From NCBI GenBank assembly GCA_028753945.1, contig JAPNXP010000006.1, positions 3,534,001 to 3,598,000 of the forward strand: 64,000 nucleotides of DNA. The letters run 5' to 3'. Every line of letters starts with the position of its first letter. The first letter of the stretch is position 1. The notes beneath the pieces were generated by a model, which made no database searches, was not told the DNA's origin, and saw nothing but the letters and a program-made list of their open reading frames with translations. The position numbers were made by a program, and so were the translations under genes. This stretch comes from Hexactinellida sp. DTS-2022 (Eukaryota > Porifera > Hexactinellida). Below are positions 21,343 to 30,802 of the stretch, one piece after another.

Positions 21343-22402
21343 TTCATAACATGGATACCGTTAAACCTCATTTCCTCATTTATTTCCTCATATTTAATTA
21401 ATATAACTAGTTACTAGAGTTACGTACCTAAGTAACTAATAGGTCAATGCGGTGCTAGTAGATAATTTAATAATAATAATCTGTTATTCCAATTTCCAAG
21501 ATCTATTCTGACCTTTTGCTGGGAATTTAAGTAATCTCAATAATCAATGCTAGTAGTCAATTTCCACCGACTGTGTGAATGAATTATCTAAGAATTAACT
21601 CTGTAACAATTCTCCATCTCTACCTCTAAGCTCGTCCCAGAGCTTATTCAAGTCATATAATCTTCCAAATAATATGGCCTGGATCTAACTCAAGTAACTA
21701 AAGAAAAGTAAATTAAAAAGTGAGTATACATACAAGCATAGGATCTGGCTGGATTTGAATTATAATCCTCCCTTATCCATAGTCCACAATAGATTTATAA
21801 CCAAATCGATTAAAAATCCATAATTATAGACCATCCCAAATTCAGTCCATAAACCATAATCCATGATTTTAGTATTTAAACGTAAATCCATAAAATTTGA
21901 AGTATAAACAGTAGATTCATGCATAGGCTATGATTCATGTTAATACGAACATGGATAAGGCGAAATATCGGTTAAGGAATATATGGTTTAAGCCTAGGTT
22001 CTTAAACTATGGGTCACGATTCACGACCCAAAATAGGGTCGCAGGATTGTCTATGGCAAAAAGATTAACCGTAATTTAATTGCTCGGTGATGACTTTTTG
22101 AACAAGTTGGGTCGTGAAAGGAAAAGTTTGCCTAACTAGGATTTAAGCATGCAAGTGACTACGGGTAAAAATCCGAATCTTAGGATAATACAACTATTTC
22201 TAGGGTCCTGGTGTTCATATTAACGAGTTTATTGTAATAAAGTAGTAGACAAGGGGATAACAATAGGAGTATAAATATATTTGGATCAATGGTGAAAACA
22301 GCCGCCGAATCTATCAAGAATAAAGTTGATACTTAAGTACAAACTTAAGTACGTATGCCATTTTTCAGTGAATACGACTTAAGTACGTACTTAGTAATTC
22401 AC
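21343..22402. other. Gene-free stretch
   Basis: AT-rich intergenic sequence. A possible old element lies between ctaggttcttaaac (about 21994) and gtttgcctaactagg (about 22127), with internal inverted blocks (gggtcacgattcacgaccc). A short repeated motif, acttaagtacgta, occurs at 22340-22395. No gene. Confidence 0.45.
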
Positions 22403-22404
22403 TA

Positions 22405-22559
22405 CAGTAGAACCTCGTTAGTACCAACACGGATAATACGAACACTATTTCAGACACCTTCAGTCATTTCAATACAAAATAATATTGGATAATAATAATT
22501 CCGGATAAGGCCAACGCATTTCGATGGTCCCCTGGTTTTGTACAAACGAGGTTCTACTG
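22405..22559. mobile_element. TA-type MITE, 155 bp
   Basis: Ends cagtagaacctcgttagtac and gtacaaacgaggttctactg are inverted repeats with about two mismatches. TA is present on the left; the right flank is tt, a probable point change. Confidence 0.8.
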
Positions 22560-22677
22560 TTTATACTAAACTTGTTATTGAATACAGCTGCAGGTAATTT
22601 AAAGTAAATTTGTACCTTTTAGATAGGAGAATATATGTTCACCTTCTAATTTTATCGAAGGCATATACAGTATACTC

Positions 22678-22993
22678 CGCTTAATTTGATCACTTGGAAG
22701 TGTGTTTTGTGTCCCAAATAAGCGGAAAAAGAAAAACCCCGAAAAATTGCAGCCAAACTATAATTTCGTCTAATGAATCCTGTAAGAATTTTTGCCCAAT
22801 TAGATTATGGCTCTATTAAGCGGAGTTCACAAAACAATAAAACCTCGTTAATACGAATTCCGGTACACTATTTCAGTCCCTTTCAAAACTCTTTTCATTA
22901 CAAATGACACCGGTTAATATTTCGAATAAGTACACATTTTACTGTCCCTTTTTTGGACGTACATCAAGGGACCGTCAAAACGAGATTCTGCTG
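22678..22993. mobile_element. Two adjoining TA-type MITE remnants
   Basis: The first starts cagtatactccgcttaatt at 22678 (TA before it) and ends near tattaagcggagtt at 22826, lacking its last bases. The second starts at aaaacctcgttaatacgaa (about 22836) and ends gagattctgctg at 22993, followed by TA. They are two further MITE families distinct from the 21040 and 23654 ones. Confidence 0.65.
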
Positions 22994-22995
22994 TA

Positions 22996-23313
22996 TTAAA
23001 AAACTGTCGAAACATTACACTGATTATTATTAGTATTATACTGACCGAATTGCAGGCTACTTTCCATTAACATATTAATTTTAATAGTCAGTCCCTCCTC
23101 TAAATAATAAGACACATTGGGAATTTGGGACATAAATAATAATATTAACTGCATTAGACATATAACTGAACCAGAAATGGAATTCAGTTCACTCAGAACA
23201 TAAGTTATTAACAGTAATATTAATACCTACTGCTACTGCAAACATTTGAGTCAGAAAACAAATACAATTATGTAATACCAAAGTAATTTATAAAATGAAT
23301 ACCAATGGTCACT
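22996..23313. other. 3' flank of CHMP2A
   Basis: AT-rich, no gene. It lies downstream of the CHMP2A stop codon (23314-23316 on the - strand) and probably contains its 3' UTR. Confidence 0.4.
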
Positions 23314-23609
23314 TTAGTTGTCCCCTTTACGCAGGTTATCAAGACGGGCTTGTAAGTCTGCATCGATATCATCTGAGGGTCCGCCACTTGCCGCGCCACC
23401 GCCACTCGCGCTGCCACCTGCGCCACCTGCGCTGCCACCTCCACTGGAACCCCCGTTGGCAGTCGCAGCTGTTTTCGAGGCTATTTTCCCTTTCCCGCCT
23501 TCTCCCTGTCCGGGCAACAGCTCTGCTAACTCCTCTGTCAGCTCGAGACCGAGCTCGTCAAACACCTGAGCCACTATCATGTCGGATTCCTCGTCGTCAT
23601 CTGCGTCTC
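23314..23609 (-). CDS. CHMP2A, exon 2
   Basis: C-terminal exon. The acceptor is tgtctccag (AG = complement of 23610-23611). It joins in phase with exon 1 to give VIGDADDDEESD. It encodes the acidic linker, the helix MIVAQVFDELGLELTEELAEL, a low-complexity G/A/S stretch, and the C-terminal MIT-interacting motif DADLQARLDNLRK. That motif recruits Vps4 to disassemble ESCRT-III. The G/A/S-rich insert makes the protein 247 residues, longer than the usual ~220. Confidence 0.92.
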
Positions 23610-23653
23610 CTGGAGACATACAGTACATAATGGTTATAATGATAATGGGTATA

Positions 23654-23804
23654 CAGTAGAGCCTCTGAACAACGGACACCTTGGGACAGGAACCGTTGTC
23701 CGTTATTTAGAGGTTGTTTTTCTATTAGACATATGCTAAATAAATAAATCAGTGCCACGAGGGTTGTCCGTTATTTAGAGTGTCCGTTATGGGAGGCTCC
23801 ACTG
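23654..23804. mobile_element. TA-flanked MITE A, 151 bp
   Basis: Starts cagtagagcctctgaacaac and ends taacgg(...)ggaggctccactg, with TA on both sides (23652-23653, 23805-23806). It carries internal copies of tgtccgttatttagag. It lies 43 bp from the CHMP2A acceptor. Confidence 0.9.
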
Positions 23805-23812
23805 TATCACTA

Positions 23813-23999
23813 CAGTGGAGCCTCCCATAACGGACACTCCAAATAGCGGACAACCTCTAAATAACGGACAACCCTCGTGGCACGGATTTATTTATTCAGC
23901 ATATGTCTAATAGAAAAGCAACCTCTAAATAGCGGACAACCTCTAAATAACGGACAACGGTTCCGGTCCCAAGGTGTCCGTTGTTCAGAGGCTCTACTG
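23813..23999. mobile_element. TA-flanked MITE B, inverted relative of A, 187 bp
   Basis: Reverse complement of MITE A with high identity and two extra ~18-bp units of the ttgtccgctatttagagg type. TA on both sides (23811-23812, 24000-24001). Only 8 bp separate it from MITE A. Confidence 0.9.
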
Positions 24000-24038
24000 T
24001 ATAGCTGTATACCCATTATATCACTATATCCACTGTAG

Positions 24039-24101
24039 TGATATATTGGATATAATGATATATTGGATATAATGATATATTGGATATTGTGATATATTGG
24101 A
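24039..24101. repeat. 17-bp tandem repeat
   Basis: Nearly four copies of gatatattggatataat (last copy slightly changed), directly after MITE B within the CHMP2A intron. Confidence 0.85.
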
Positions 24102-24553
24102 GAAAAATCCCATTAGCTCATCATTATCACTATATCCATTATGTACTGTACAAGGTGAAATGGAAGGTATGGTGGAAATGGTCCGAAAAACCAAAACCGG
24201 AAATAGTTCGAATAACCAAAATAGGAAATACAGATGACTCGGCTTAATAGAGTCAAATCGGGACCAGGTCGCTTTGACCCGATTAAGCGGAGAAATCTAC
24301 TAACCGAAAATATTTTAAGCAAAAAAGTAATTCCGTCCTTTAAATTCCTTTAAATTTTGACCCGATTAAGCAGTGAAATCTATTAACCGGTGGATAAATT
24401 AATCGGAGTCGACTGTAGTTCGAATTTTAGTGTTGTGAACCATGGATATGAGAAAGATCCATGCTTGAATCCATGGTCCTACAATACTAATTAAGCCGTG
24501 CTATTTCCTATTTTTGAAAATTCGAACCATTTCGCATTACCAAATGGAATTAT

Positions 24554-24708
24554 AGTAGTGTTCGCGTTATAGCAAGTCGCATTTTGCATGAAAATTGTTT
24601 GCTAATAGACGAACTTGCTATTAGAGAAACAGAATTAACAATAAATGGAGACTGAAAATAACTTGCTAATAGAGCAATATATATTATTGCTTAAGCGAAC
24701 ACCACTAG
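24554..24708. mobile_element. MITE with agtagtgttcgc ends
   Basis: The left end agtagtgttcgcgttatagc faces an inverted right end gcttaagcgaacaccact. Internal motifs acttgctaatagag occur on both arms. About 155 bp; target duplication not certain. Confidence 0.7.
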
Positions 24709-25332
24709 AGTTGATAGAGCCATGGATTAAACGGTTAGGAAATCTAAAGCGAAATGAATTAAATTTAATTTTCAATTTTTCAATAAAAAAAACATTTTTC
24801 TCGGACGTTCAAACGTGATGTAACGTAAAATTCCCCAAAATTAGTAATGTCACGCTTTTTCGACCATTTTTGACCAGACAAAAATTTTTATATCACACAT
24901 TGGCATATAAGTGTTACAAAAGTTAGACGGCCCCGAGAGCTATTGTATGGCCTTTCAAACGTTACATAACACTTCGAAGAGGAGGGAGGTTAACTAATTA
25001 GTGTAGACAATCCTATTTGTATTATGAAACGGTTCAAAAAGAATGTCTAATTTTCGGGAATTTCTTTGAACGGCCCGAACCGTATTTGAGGCAATTCAAA
25101 CGTTCGTAATACAAAATAATGGAAAATTAGATCGCCTCCCTATATCGTGCTTTTGGATAATTTTATGATATAAAAAGGATACCCGAAATACAATGCTTAA
25201 TGTAACATTTCAACGGCTCCTATCCTTATTCACTGCATATGGTAATTACTCGAATACTAGCCTAGGCAATTTTTTTATTTTTATCCGCCCGCAGACCCGG
25301 CAGGGGCATATTAGTTGAGTTGTTAAATAATA

Positions 25333-25418
25333 TAGGGTATATGGCAACCGTTTTCCAACATAGTGTTCTTTATCCGATATGTTCTTATAACCGGTGTGCT
25401 TATATCCGACATCTACTG
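25333..25418. mobile_element. Partial MITE of the 'cggttataagcac' family
   Basis: Ends cttatatccgacatctactg followed by TA. It shares agggtatatggcaaccgttttccaacatag (in part) with the MITE at 44558-44693 and the tail with 43565-43604. This copy keeps in one piece the junction that is split in the MULE inversion at 43.6-44.7 kb. Confidence 0.75.
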
Positions 25419-25508
25419 TATTAATTTTAAACTCCTTTTAGATGGGGCGATTATTCGAGTAGGGACTACTATACTAGTCGACTAAATACGGCACTCTACT
25501 CTACTCAC

Positions 25509-25956
25509 CAATAACTCCGTCAATAGCATCATTCATAACCTCCTCCTTCATGTCCATAATCTCGGCTTGTTTCTCAAACTCCATCATTATCTTCTGTATC
25601 TGCGGCAGATTCATTTTACTATTCATACTCTTCATTGCGCGTGTAACTCCCTTCATAGCATTAGCCATTGAAGCTTGGGATTTTAGTGTTTGGACTTTCA
25701 ATGAAATTGCTTGTATATTAGCACGCATTGTTATAAACTTTTTGATGTAACTCCTTGTACGGACCAAATCTTTTGCCATTATTTTCACAGCGTCCATTTG
25801 TCCGGCTTTTGCCATTTTCTTGATATCAAGGATTAGTTTCTTTTCCTGTTGCTCTAGCTTGGATCTCTCTCGATCGAGTTCTCTCATTGCGCGGGTCAGG
25901 GCGCGTTGATTCTTCCTGAGCATTTCCTCTGGGGTAGAGCGACTGAAAAAAGCCAT
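25509..25956 (-). CDS. CHMP2A, exon 1 (ESCRT-III subunit)
   Basis: Encodes the Snf7-domain helices: FFSRSTPEEMLRKNQRALTR at the N terminus, the basic helix hairpin (RELDRERSKLEQQEKKL, IKKMAKAGQMDAVKIMAKDL), LPQIQKIMMEFEKQAEIMDM and MKEEVMNDAIDG. It stops at a phase-1 GTGAGT donor. The order and spacing match CHMP2A over the whole length, and the exon 2 MIM confirms it. The product is a cytosolic protein that polymerises on membranes in the terminal ESCRT-III complex for multivesicular-body budding, cytokinesis and membrane repair. Confidence 0.95.
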
Positions 25957-26805
25957 TTGTAGCTTGAAAATATAATAATATGATTTCTAATTTTCATACA
26001 AATTCAAATTTATATAAATTATTTCGCTATTTCATAATCGTTCTATAATTATAATAGAGCAACACATGCTGTATATGATTTGCGTTCATTTCCAGTATAA
26101 ATAATACACTCAACAAATTCTAGCGAAAAATATAATTGCTCAAGATCTACGCAATTCATTTTTCCAATTACGTGTATAGTAATTCAAATAACGTATTTAG
26201 GTCATAAGTGAATGGAATCATTATTTAGGATACTCTAATTTGGCAAATCTAATGAATTGAAACTAGAATACAAGTAGTACAGAGTCGAGTTCCTCTAATT
26301 GAATTATATAATGTGCTAATATTTAGTTAATATAGTTTACTTCACAAATACTTATTAATTAATTGCCTCTCTCAAAATAGTCAGAGATCGATGAAAATAC
26401 GGTTAGGCAACAGGCAACAGTGTATGAAGTCATTTCAAATGGACCAAGCAATCGTCCTAGGAAACCTCCGAAGTAACTGAGCCTAATGAAATTAATTACT
26501 CGGTTTTGTAAATTCCTTCAGATTGGACCGGGTCAAGATTTCATGACCCGGTTAGTTCTGAAGCGGTGACCAGGTAAGTAAATATACAGTGACCAGCGAT
26601 ATCGATACCAAAGAAGTTTTAATTGAAGTACTATGTCTCATAAATATTAAAGGCCTTACTATATTAGATGAATCCTTCTAAAGTTATAATTCCATAAACC
26701 AATAAAATTTAATTAGCATTACTGTGAAGTACCGGGTCAATCAAAATGAAGTGACCCGGTGTAATAGTGTCAGCTGTCCCTCCGGACCTATTGCACTAGG
26801 GCCAG
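25957..26805. other. Gene-free stretch upstream of CHMP2A
   Basis: Likely includes the CHMP2A promoter, though no clear TATA box was found. Decayed MITE pieces with accgggtca / tgacccggt motifs occur at 26528-26560 and 26730-26765. A short palindrome (ctagggcca ... tggccctag) lies at about 26797-26832. Confidence 0.45.
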
Positions 26806-26924
26806 ATGTCCCCCCGGAACAGTGGCCCTAGGGTCAGCCAGAGTCAGTATGACTACTTCCGCCGGTCCTGTATTATAAAACTCTATGTATATTCTCCGGA
26901 GTTCAATGGGACATTAATTATTAC

Positions 26925-27065
26925 TAGCGCGCTTCGCTTGCAAGGTCGCTTCGCAGCAGAACACAACCACACACCAACCGCAAAGCGGTTGGTGTGTGGT
27001 TTATATACTCCTAATATTGATTATAAAGCGTAAACAGGCCTAAATAGTCAAATTTAACAATGTGA
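26925..27065 (-). repeat. GC-hairpin repeat, family C, inverted copy
   Basis: Reverse-complement relative of 12755-12895. It includes a perfect hairpin, arms 26965-26981 and 26985-27001 (17 bp, aaccacacaccaaccgc), with an aaa loop. Confidence 0.85.
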
Positions 27066-27360
27066 AATATTAATGATTACGTCATCATGTGATAATGAGT
27101 TAGCAGTGGCGATCTGGTGTGACCAACGTGTCCGCATCATTAATGTACATGTTCTATTAAATTTTCAGATTTTTATCTCTTACAGGGCGCGAATTATGTG
27201 CGATTTAAGTGAATTTTCAGGGTTCTCGAAATGTGACAATGACGTCATAACTTGTCGAGGTGTGAGAAATTTTGAGTGGAAACCTCAACTTGTTGGCGGG
27301 TGCCAAAAGTTACCCCTATATGCCAAAAATCAGATTTGGAAACCGTCCACTTTCTTCAAT
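27066..27360 (-). repeat. Diverged family A-like repeat piece
   Basis: Shares scattered motifs with family A (gtgacaatgacgtcataa near 27230, ttacccctatatgccaaaaatcag near 27310) but at low identity. No gene. Confidence 0.5.
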
Positions 27361-28622
27361 TAACTCATAACGCGGTCTTATTCTCACCATTAAACCATTA
27401 TTATGCAGGTACATTCAGGGTTGCAAAATATTTGATTTAATAGTAATAAACATTTATACATCCCTCCATAAACTATTTATTTTGCAGGAGCTGGGTTAGT
27501 GAATTATTTAATTTAATTGATAGGAATAATCAACATAATAAATCTCATCGTTAAGCAGAACCAAAATCTTAGATTACTTAACTTAATTCATTTCTAGTAG
27601 AAATCCTAGGTTTGATAGTCTTATTATAGAAGCCAATATAGGTGTAATAAATAAACAATGCATTAGAGACTCTAAGCGCATTCTTTGTTAACAAACCAAA
27701 TCAGATTGATAGTAATATTATGCATACTTATGTCATTGACGTAAGCTAAATACATCACGAATAGAAATAAACTGATGGAAGCCAAACTGGATTAATCAAG
27801 TATGCAATTTCGGAAATATTGTAGGTGAAGATTAAATCATCAAACCTCAATATGTGCAATGAGCCAATGATGCAGCAATTGGAGGTTACATTTTTGCTAT
27901 TGCCTGGCTCAGATTAAATGCGAAAATTATAAAAATTTCTAGGGACATGCAATACATTCTGTTTTATAATGTGACAAAATTATTTGTCGATTGAACCAAA
28001 AGTGTAAGAGCTGAATCCAAATTAGTTCCTACGTGACGTCACATTCCCATAAATCGGTATACGTGTGTCTCATTGTATGTTCGTTTATGACGTCATAATC
28101 CCGTTATTTCGCTTAGAAAACCAATAGATCGTTGTCAGCGTGTAAAATTACCCCTGTATGCCAATTTTCAGCTTTCTAGGACTCGTAGTCTTTCCTATTA
28201 ATTCTGGACAAACACACACACAAACACACACTTGCACTTTGCTATACCTGTGTTGGTACGATACACTATTTATGGTTGATTAGTGCAGGGACTAATTAAT
28301 TAACTGTGTCACAATCAGAAGTAAAATGGGAATTCGTGAACTGCTATCAGGTGTAGAAATTTAGTGTACGTCTAATGATTTGAATTTTCTACAGATCGGA
28401 GCAAAATTGGGAAGCTAGTACAAAATATCTGTTTTTTGCAACCGTGACGTCATAATCCCGTTATTTCGCTTAGAAAACCAATAGATCGTTGTCGCAGTAC
28501 AAAATTACCCCTATGCACAAATTTTCAGCTTTCTGGGACTCGTAGTCTTTCCAATTAATTCTGGACAAACACACACACAAACAAACAAACACACAACAAT
28601 TCCGCTTTTAATATACAGATAG
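27361..28622 (-). repeat. Family A repeat copy
   Basis: Homologous to 16870-17815 in the same orientation. The block 28231-28570 matches 17430-17775 almost base for base, and 27600-27700 matches 17220-17330. It also carries an extra, diverged piece of its own end at 28020-28230 (tgacgtcataatcccgttat twice, at ~28088 and ~28446). The 3' GC module is missing; only gcggtcttattctc remains at its edge. Confidence 0.75.
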
Positions 28623-28625
28623 ATG

Positions 28626-29652
28626 AGGGGTATAGTTTGTTTGTTTTTTGGTTTCTTCATTAAATTCCTTACTATGCAACATAGATAGAAATAATTGAAC
28701 TGACTAATTTAATAGTTGGTATTCAGTGTATAATTAGGAATTTTACTGAGGACAGTAAGCTAGTTACCATAATTGTGACGCAAAACTTCTGAGAAATATT
28801 CAAACAATTTTGTTCATAAAATCAATAGAAAGAAATCACTTAACAAAAGCTACATTTGCCATCGCAATAAAAATTTTATGTACGGACAATTTTGCAGGCA
28901 ATGGTTTAAATAATTAATTAATTATTATGAGAATAATTTGAGCTAACGAGTTAATCATAACAAATTTAAGTGTGATTTGAATAATTTGCAAGCCTAATTA
29001 CCAAAACAAATTACATCAAATTATAATATAATATTATATTATAATTATTTCTGTATTTACAGAAATAATTGGTAATAAATGGTAAAGTGAGAAAAAAGCT
29101 ACTTCGCGAAAGGGCCTTTATCTTGAGGTATGAAGACAGACACATGTACATGTTATTTATAAGCAATTTAATAAGCCAGGATTATCTTCTGCATAATAAA
29201 TGGCATAGTGAATTAATTAAACAATTTAGAGTTTACCTGACCTACATAATAAATGGCTACAAATAACTAGATATTGAAGTACGTGTAATTTCTAAGTCAC
29301 AGGTTAAATTTATTTGTGATGAATTAATTTTGAGGAGGGTAAGTCCGGGAAGCGGCCGTTAAATGTATTTGTGTGCATACGGCTCGTTATATTGATAAAC
29401 TAATGATATATAGTTTAATTGAATGAAGAAATACAGCTAACATAATGAAAAGGAATAAATGAGTAAATAGGAGTAAAATAGGAGTAAACACATACACACT
29501 TAGAAAATTAACAAAAAAACGGGGTGGAAACTGAAACTATTTGGTGAAAACTCTAACTTATTGAAGTACAATTTCGCTCCTTATTTCTTGCTGCTCCCTC
29601 AGTTATCAGGAACTGTGTCAGAATTAGGAAATTATATCACTGTAGCTTCTCT
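28626..29652. other. Gene-free stretch
   Basis: AT-rich. A degenerate family A/B end module lies at about 29335-29391 (ggagggtaagtccgggaagc, ggccgtta, then cggctcgt) with the middle hairpins deleted. No gene. Confidence 0.5.
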
Positions 29653-30128
29653 CTACTTGTTCCTATCCATTTCTGCCAAAGAGAGCTTGTTGGGAGTGCG
29701 AGTGGATTTCAGCAGTTGTATTTCTATCCTAAAGTTCAAAGAGACAAAAATTAAGAAAGCAAATAGGAGAATAATGGTTACAAGGAAGAGGAAGCATACA
29801 AATAATAGGACATACATATAAAGCAAATACTTTAGAGTTTGCATTATGTTCTCTTGTCCCTGTATTAAGATCCCTATCGAAATAGCTACTGTTCGATGGA
29901 GACACTTTGAATCCTTCTAGCAAGACACGCATAACCTAAATGCCATGTGTACAGTTGTGATTACAGCCTCCGTTATTGGTGCTACATGGATCCGGGGAAT
30001 AGCAGTCTGTTGATGCATTCTTAACGTATCCAGGGAGACAGGAACATTCATAAGAGCCTATTGCGTTGCTACAGTGGTGGGAACAGTTACCATTGGTCAG
30101 AATGCATTCATTGATGTCGCTATAAAGA
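29653..30128 (-). pseudogene. Remnant of an EGF-repeat transmembrane receptor
   Basis: Read from 30128 down: a possible acceptor ctctttatag, then a calcium-binding EGF repeat (DINEC, CSHHCSNAIGSYECSC, LPGY). A second EGF repeat (DPCSTNNGGCNHNC) breaks at an in-frame TAG near 29950. Small deletions then shift GYAC and LEGF into different frames. After a further shift comes a hydrophobic helix (YVLLFVCFLFLVTIILLFAF) and a polar tail ending at 29653. The order EGF-EGF-TM-tail and the clustered frameshifts indicate the broken 3' end of a type I receptor gene. The rest of the gene is not in the window. Confidence 0.65.
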
Positions 30129-30802
30129 GCTTCTCCAGTGTTTTGAATATTAAAACATATTTAGAGTATTTGTAAGTGAAATCCCATTTCGAACCCTGTT
30201 GGGTTATCGTTAAGTTAAGTCAAATAAAATGGCAAAATATTTGAAATTGAATTTTTATGGATCTGTAAAACTCATAAACTATATACTAAGATTCAAAAGA
30301 AATTTGGGGGGGGGGGCTTGCCCCCCAGATTCCCCTTACAATCGCTCGCTCCAAAGCACCCCCCTCACAATAATCCTGGATACGCCACTGGCTGTGGTAT
30401 TATATATTATATTATATCCGTGGACCCCAACTTTAGGTTCATATAAGGAGAATATTCAAATACTAATGACATACAAATTTTGGTTCAGATCTGTTGAGAA
30501 CTCTCAGAGGAGATATGAGGACAAACAAACACACACACAAACAACTTATAGTAGTTTAAACAGCCGTCAAAAAACTATTATCAGCATAGTGTGTCTGAAA
30601 TATAATTCGGATTAATTCCTGTTGTTCAAATACTTGTGGCAGGTCAGTGTATATGCCCTATTCTATGTGATAATTGAATTTCACTGTGACATAATTAATT
30701 AATTAAGTCAAACACATATAAACAGACGAATATTACATTTCTATATGAATAGATAATAAGTTTATCGGAATTTGAATAACAAGTTTGGGAGGACTCACTA
30801 AA
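30129..30802. other. Gene-free stretch with a solo element end
   Basis: A run of g, then cttgccccccag at about 30307-30335, followed by ctggatacgccactg at 30378-30392. This is the kind of terminus seen in hAT MITEs; the partner end is absent. A (caca)n tract lies near 30523-30545. No gene. Confidence 0.45.

Larger units (their letters stand above)
23610..25508 (-). other. CHMP2A intron filled with MITEs
   Basis: A 1.9-kb intron bounded by a GTGAGT donor (25503-25508) and a polypyrimidine/CAG acceptor (23610-23611). It holds MITEs at 23654-23804, 23813-23999, 24554-24708 and ~25333-25418. A decayed MITE lies at about 24200-24420 and a 17-bp tandem repeat at 24039-24101. It is the only spliced intron I can place with confidence in the window. 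Confidence 0.85.

Noticed and set aside
23314..23679. Independent 121-residue gene starting MSVVQRLYC
   Set aside because: The first ~24 residues come from intron and MITE sequence. The rest is exon 2 of CHMP2A, joined by a good acceptor.
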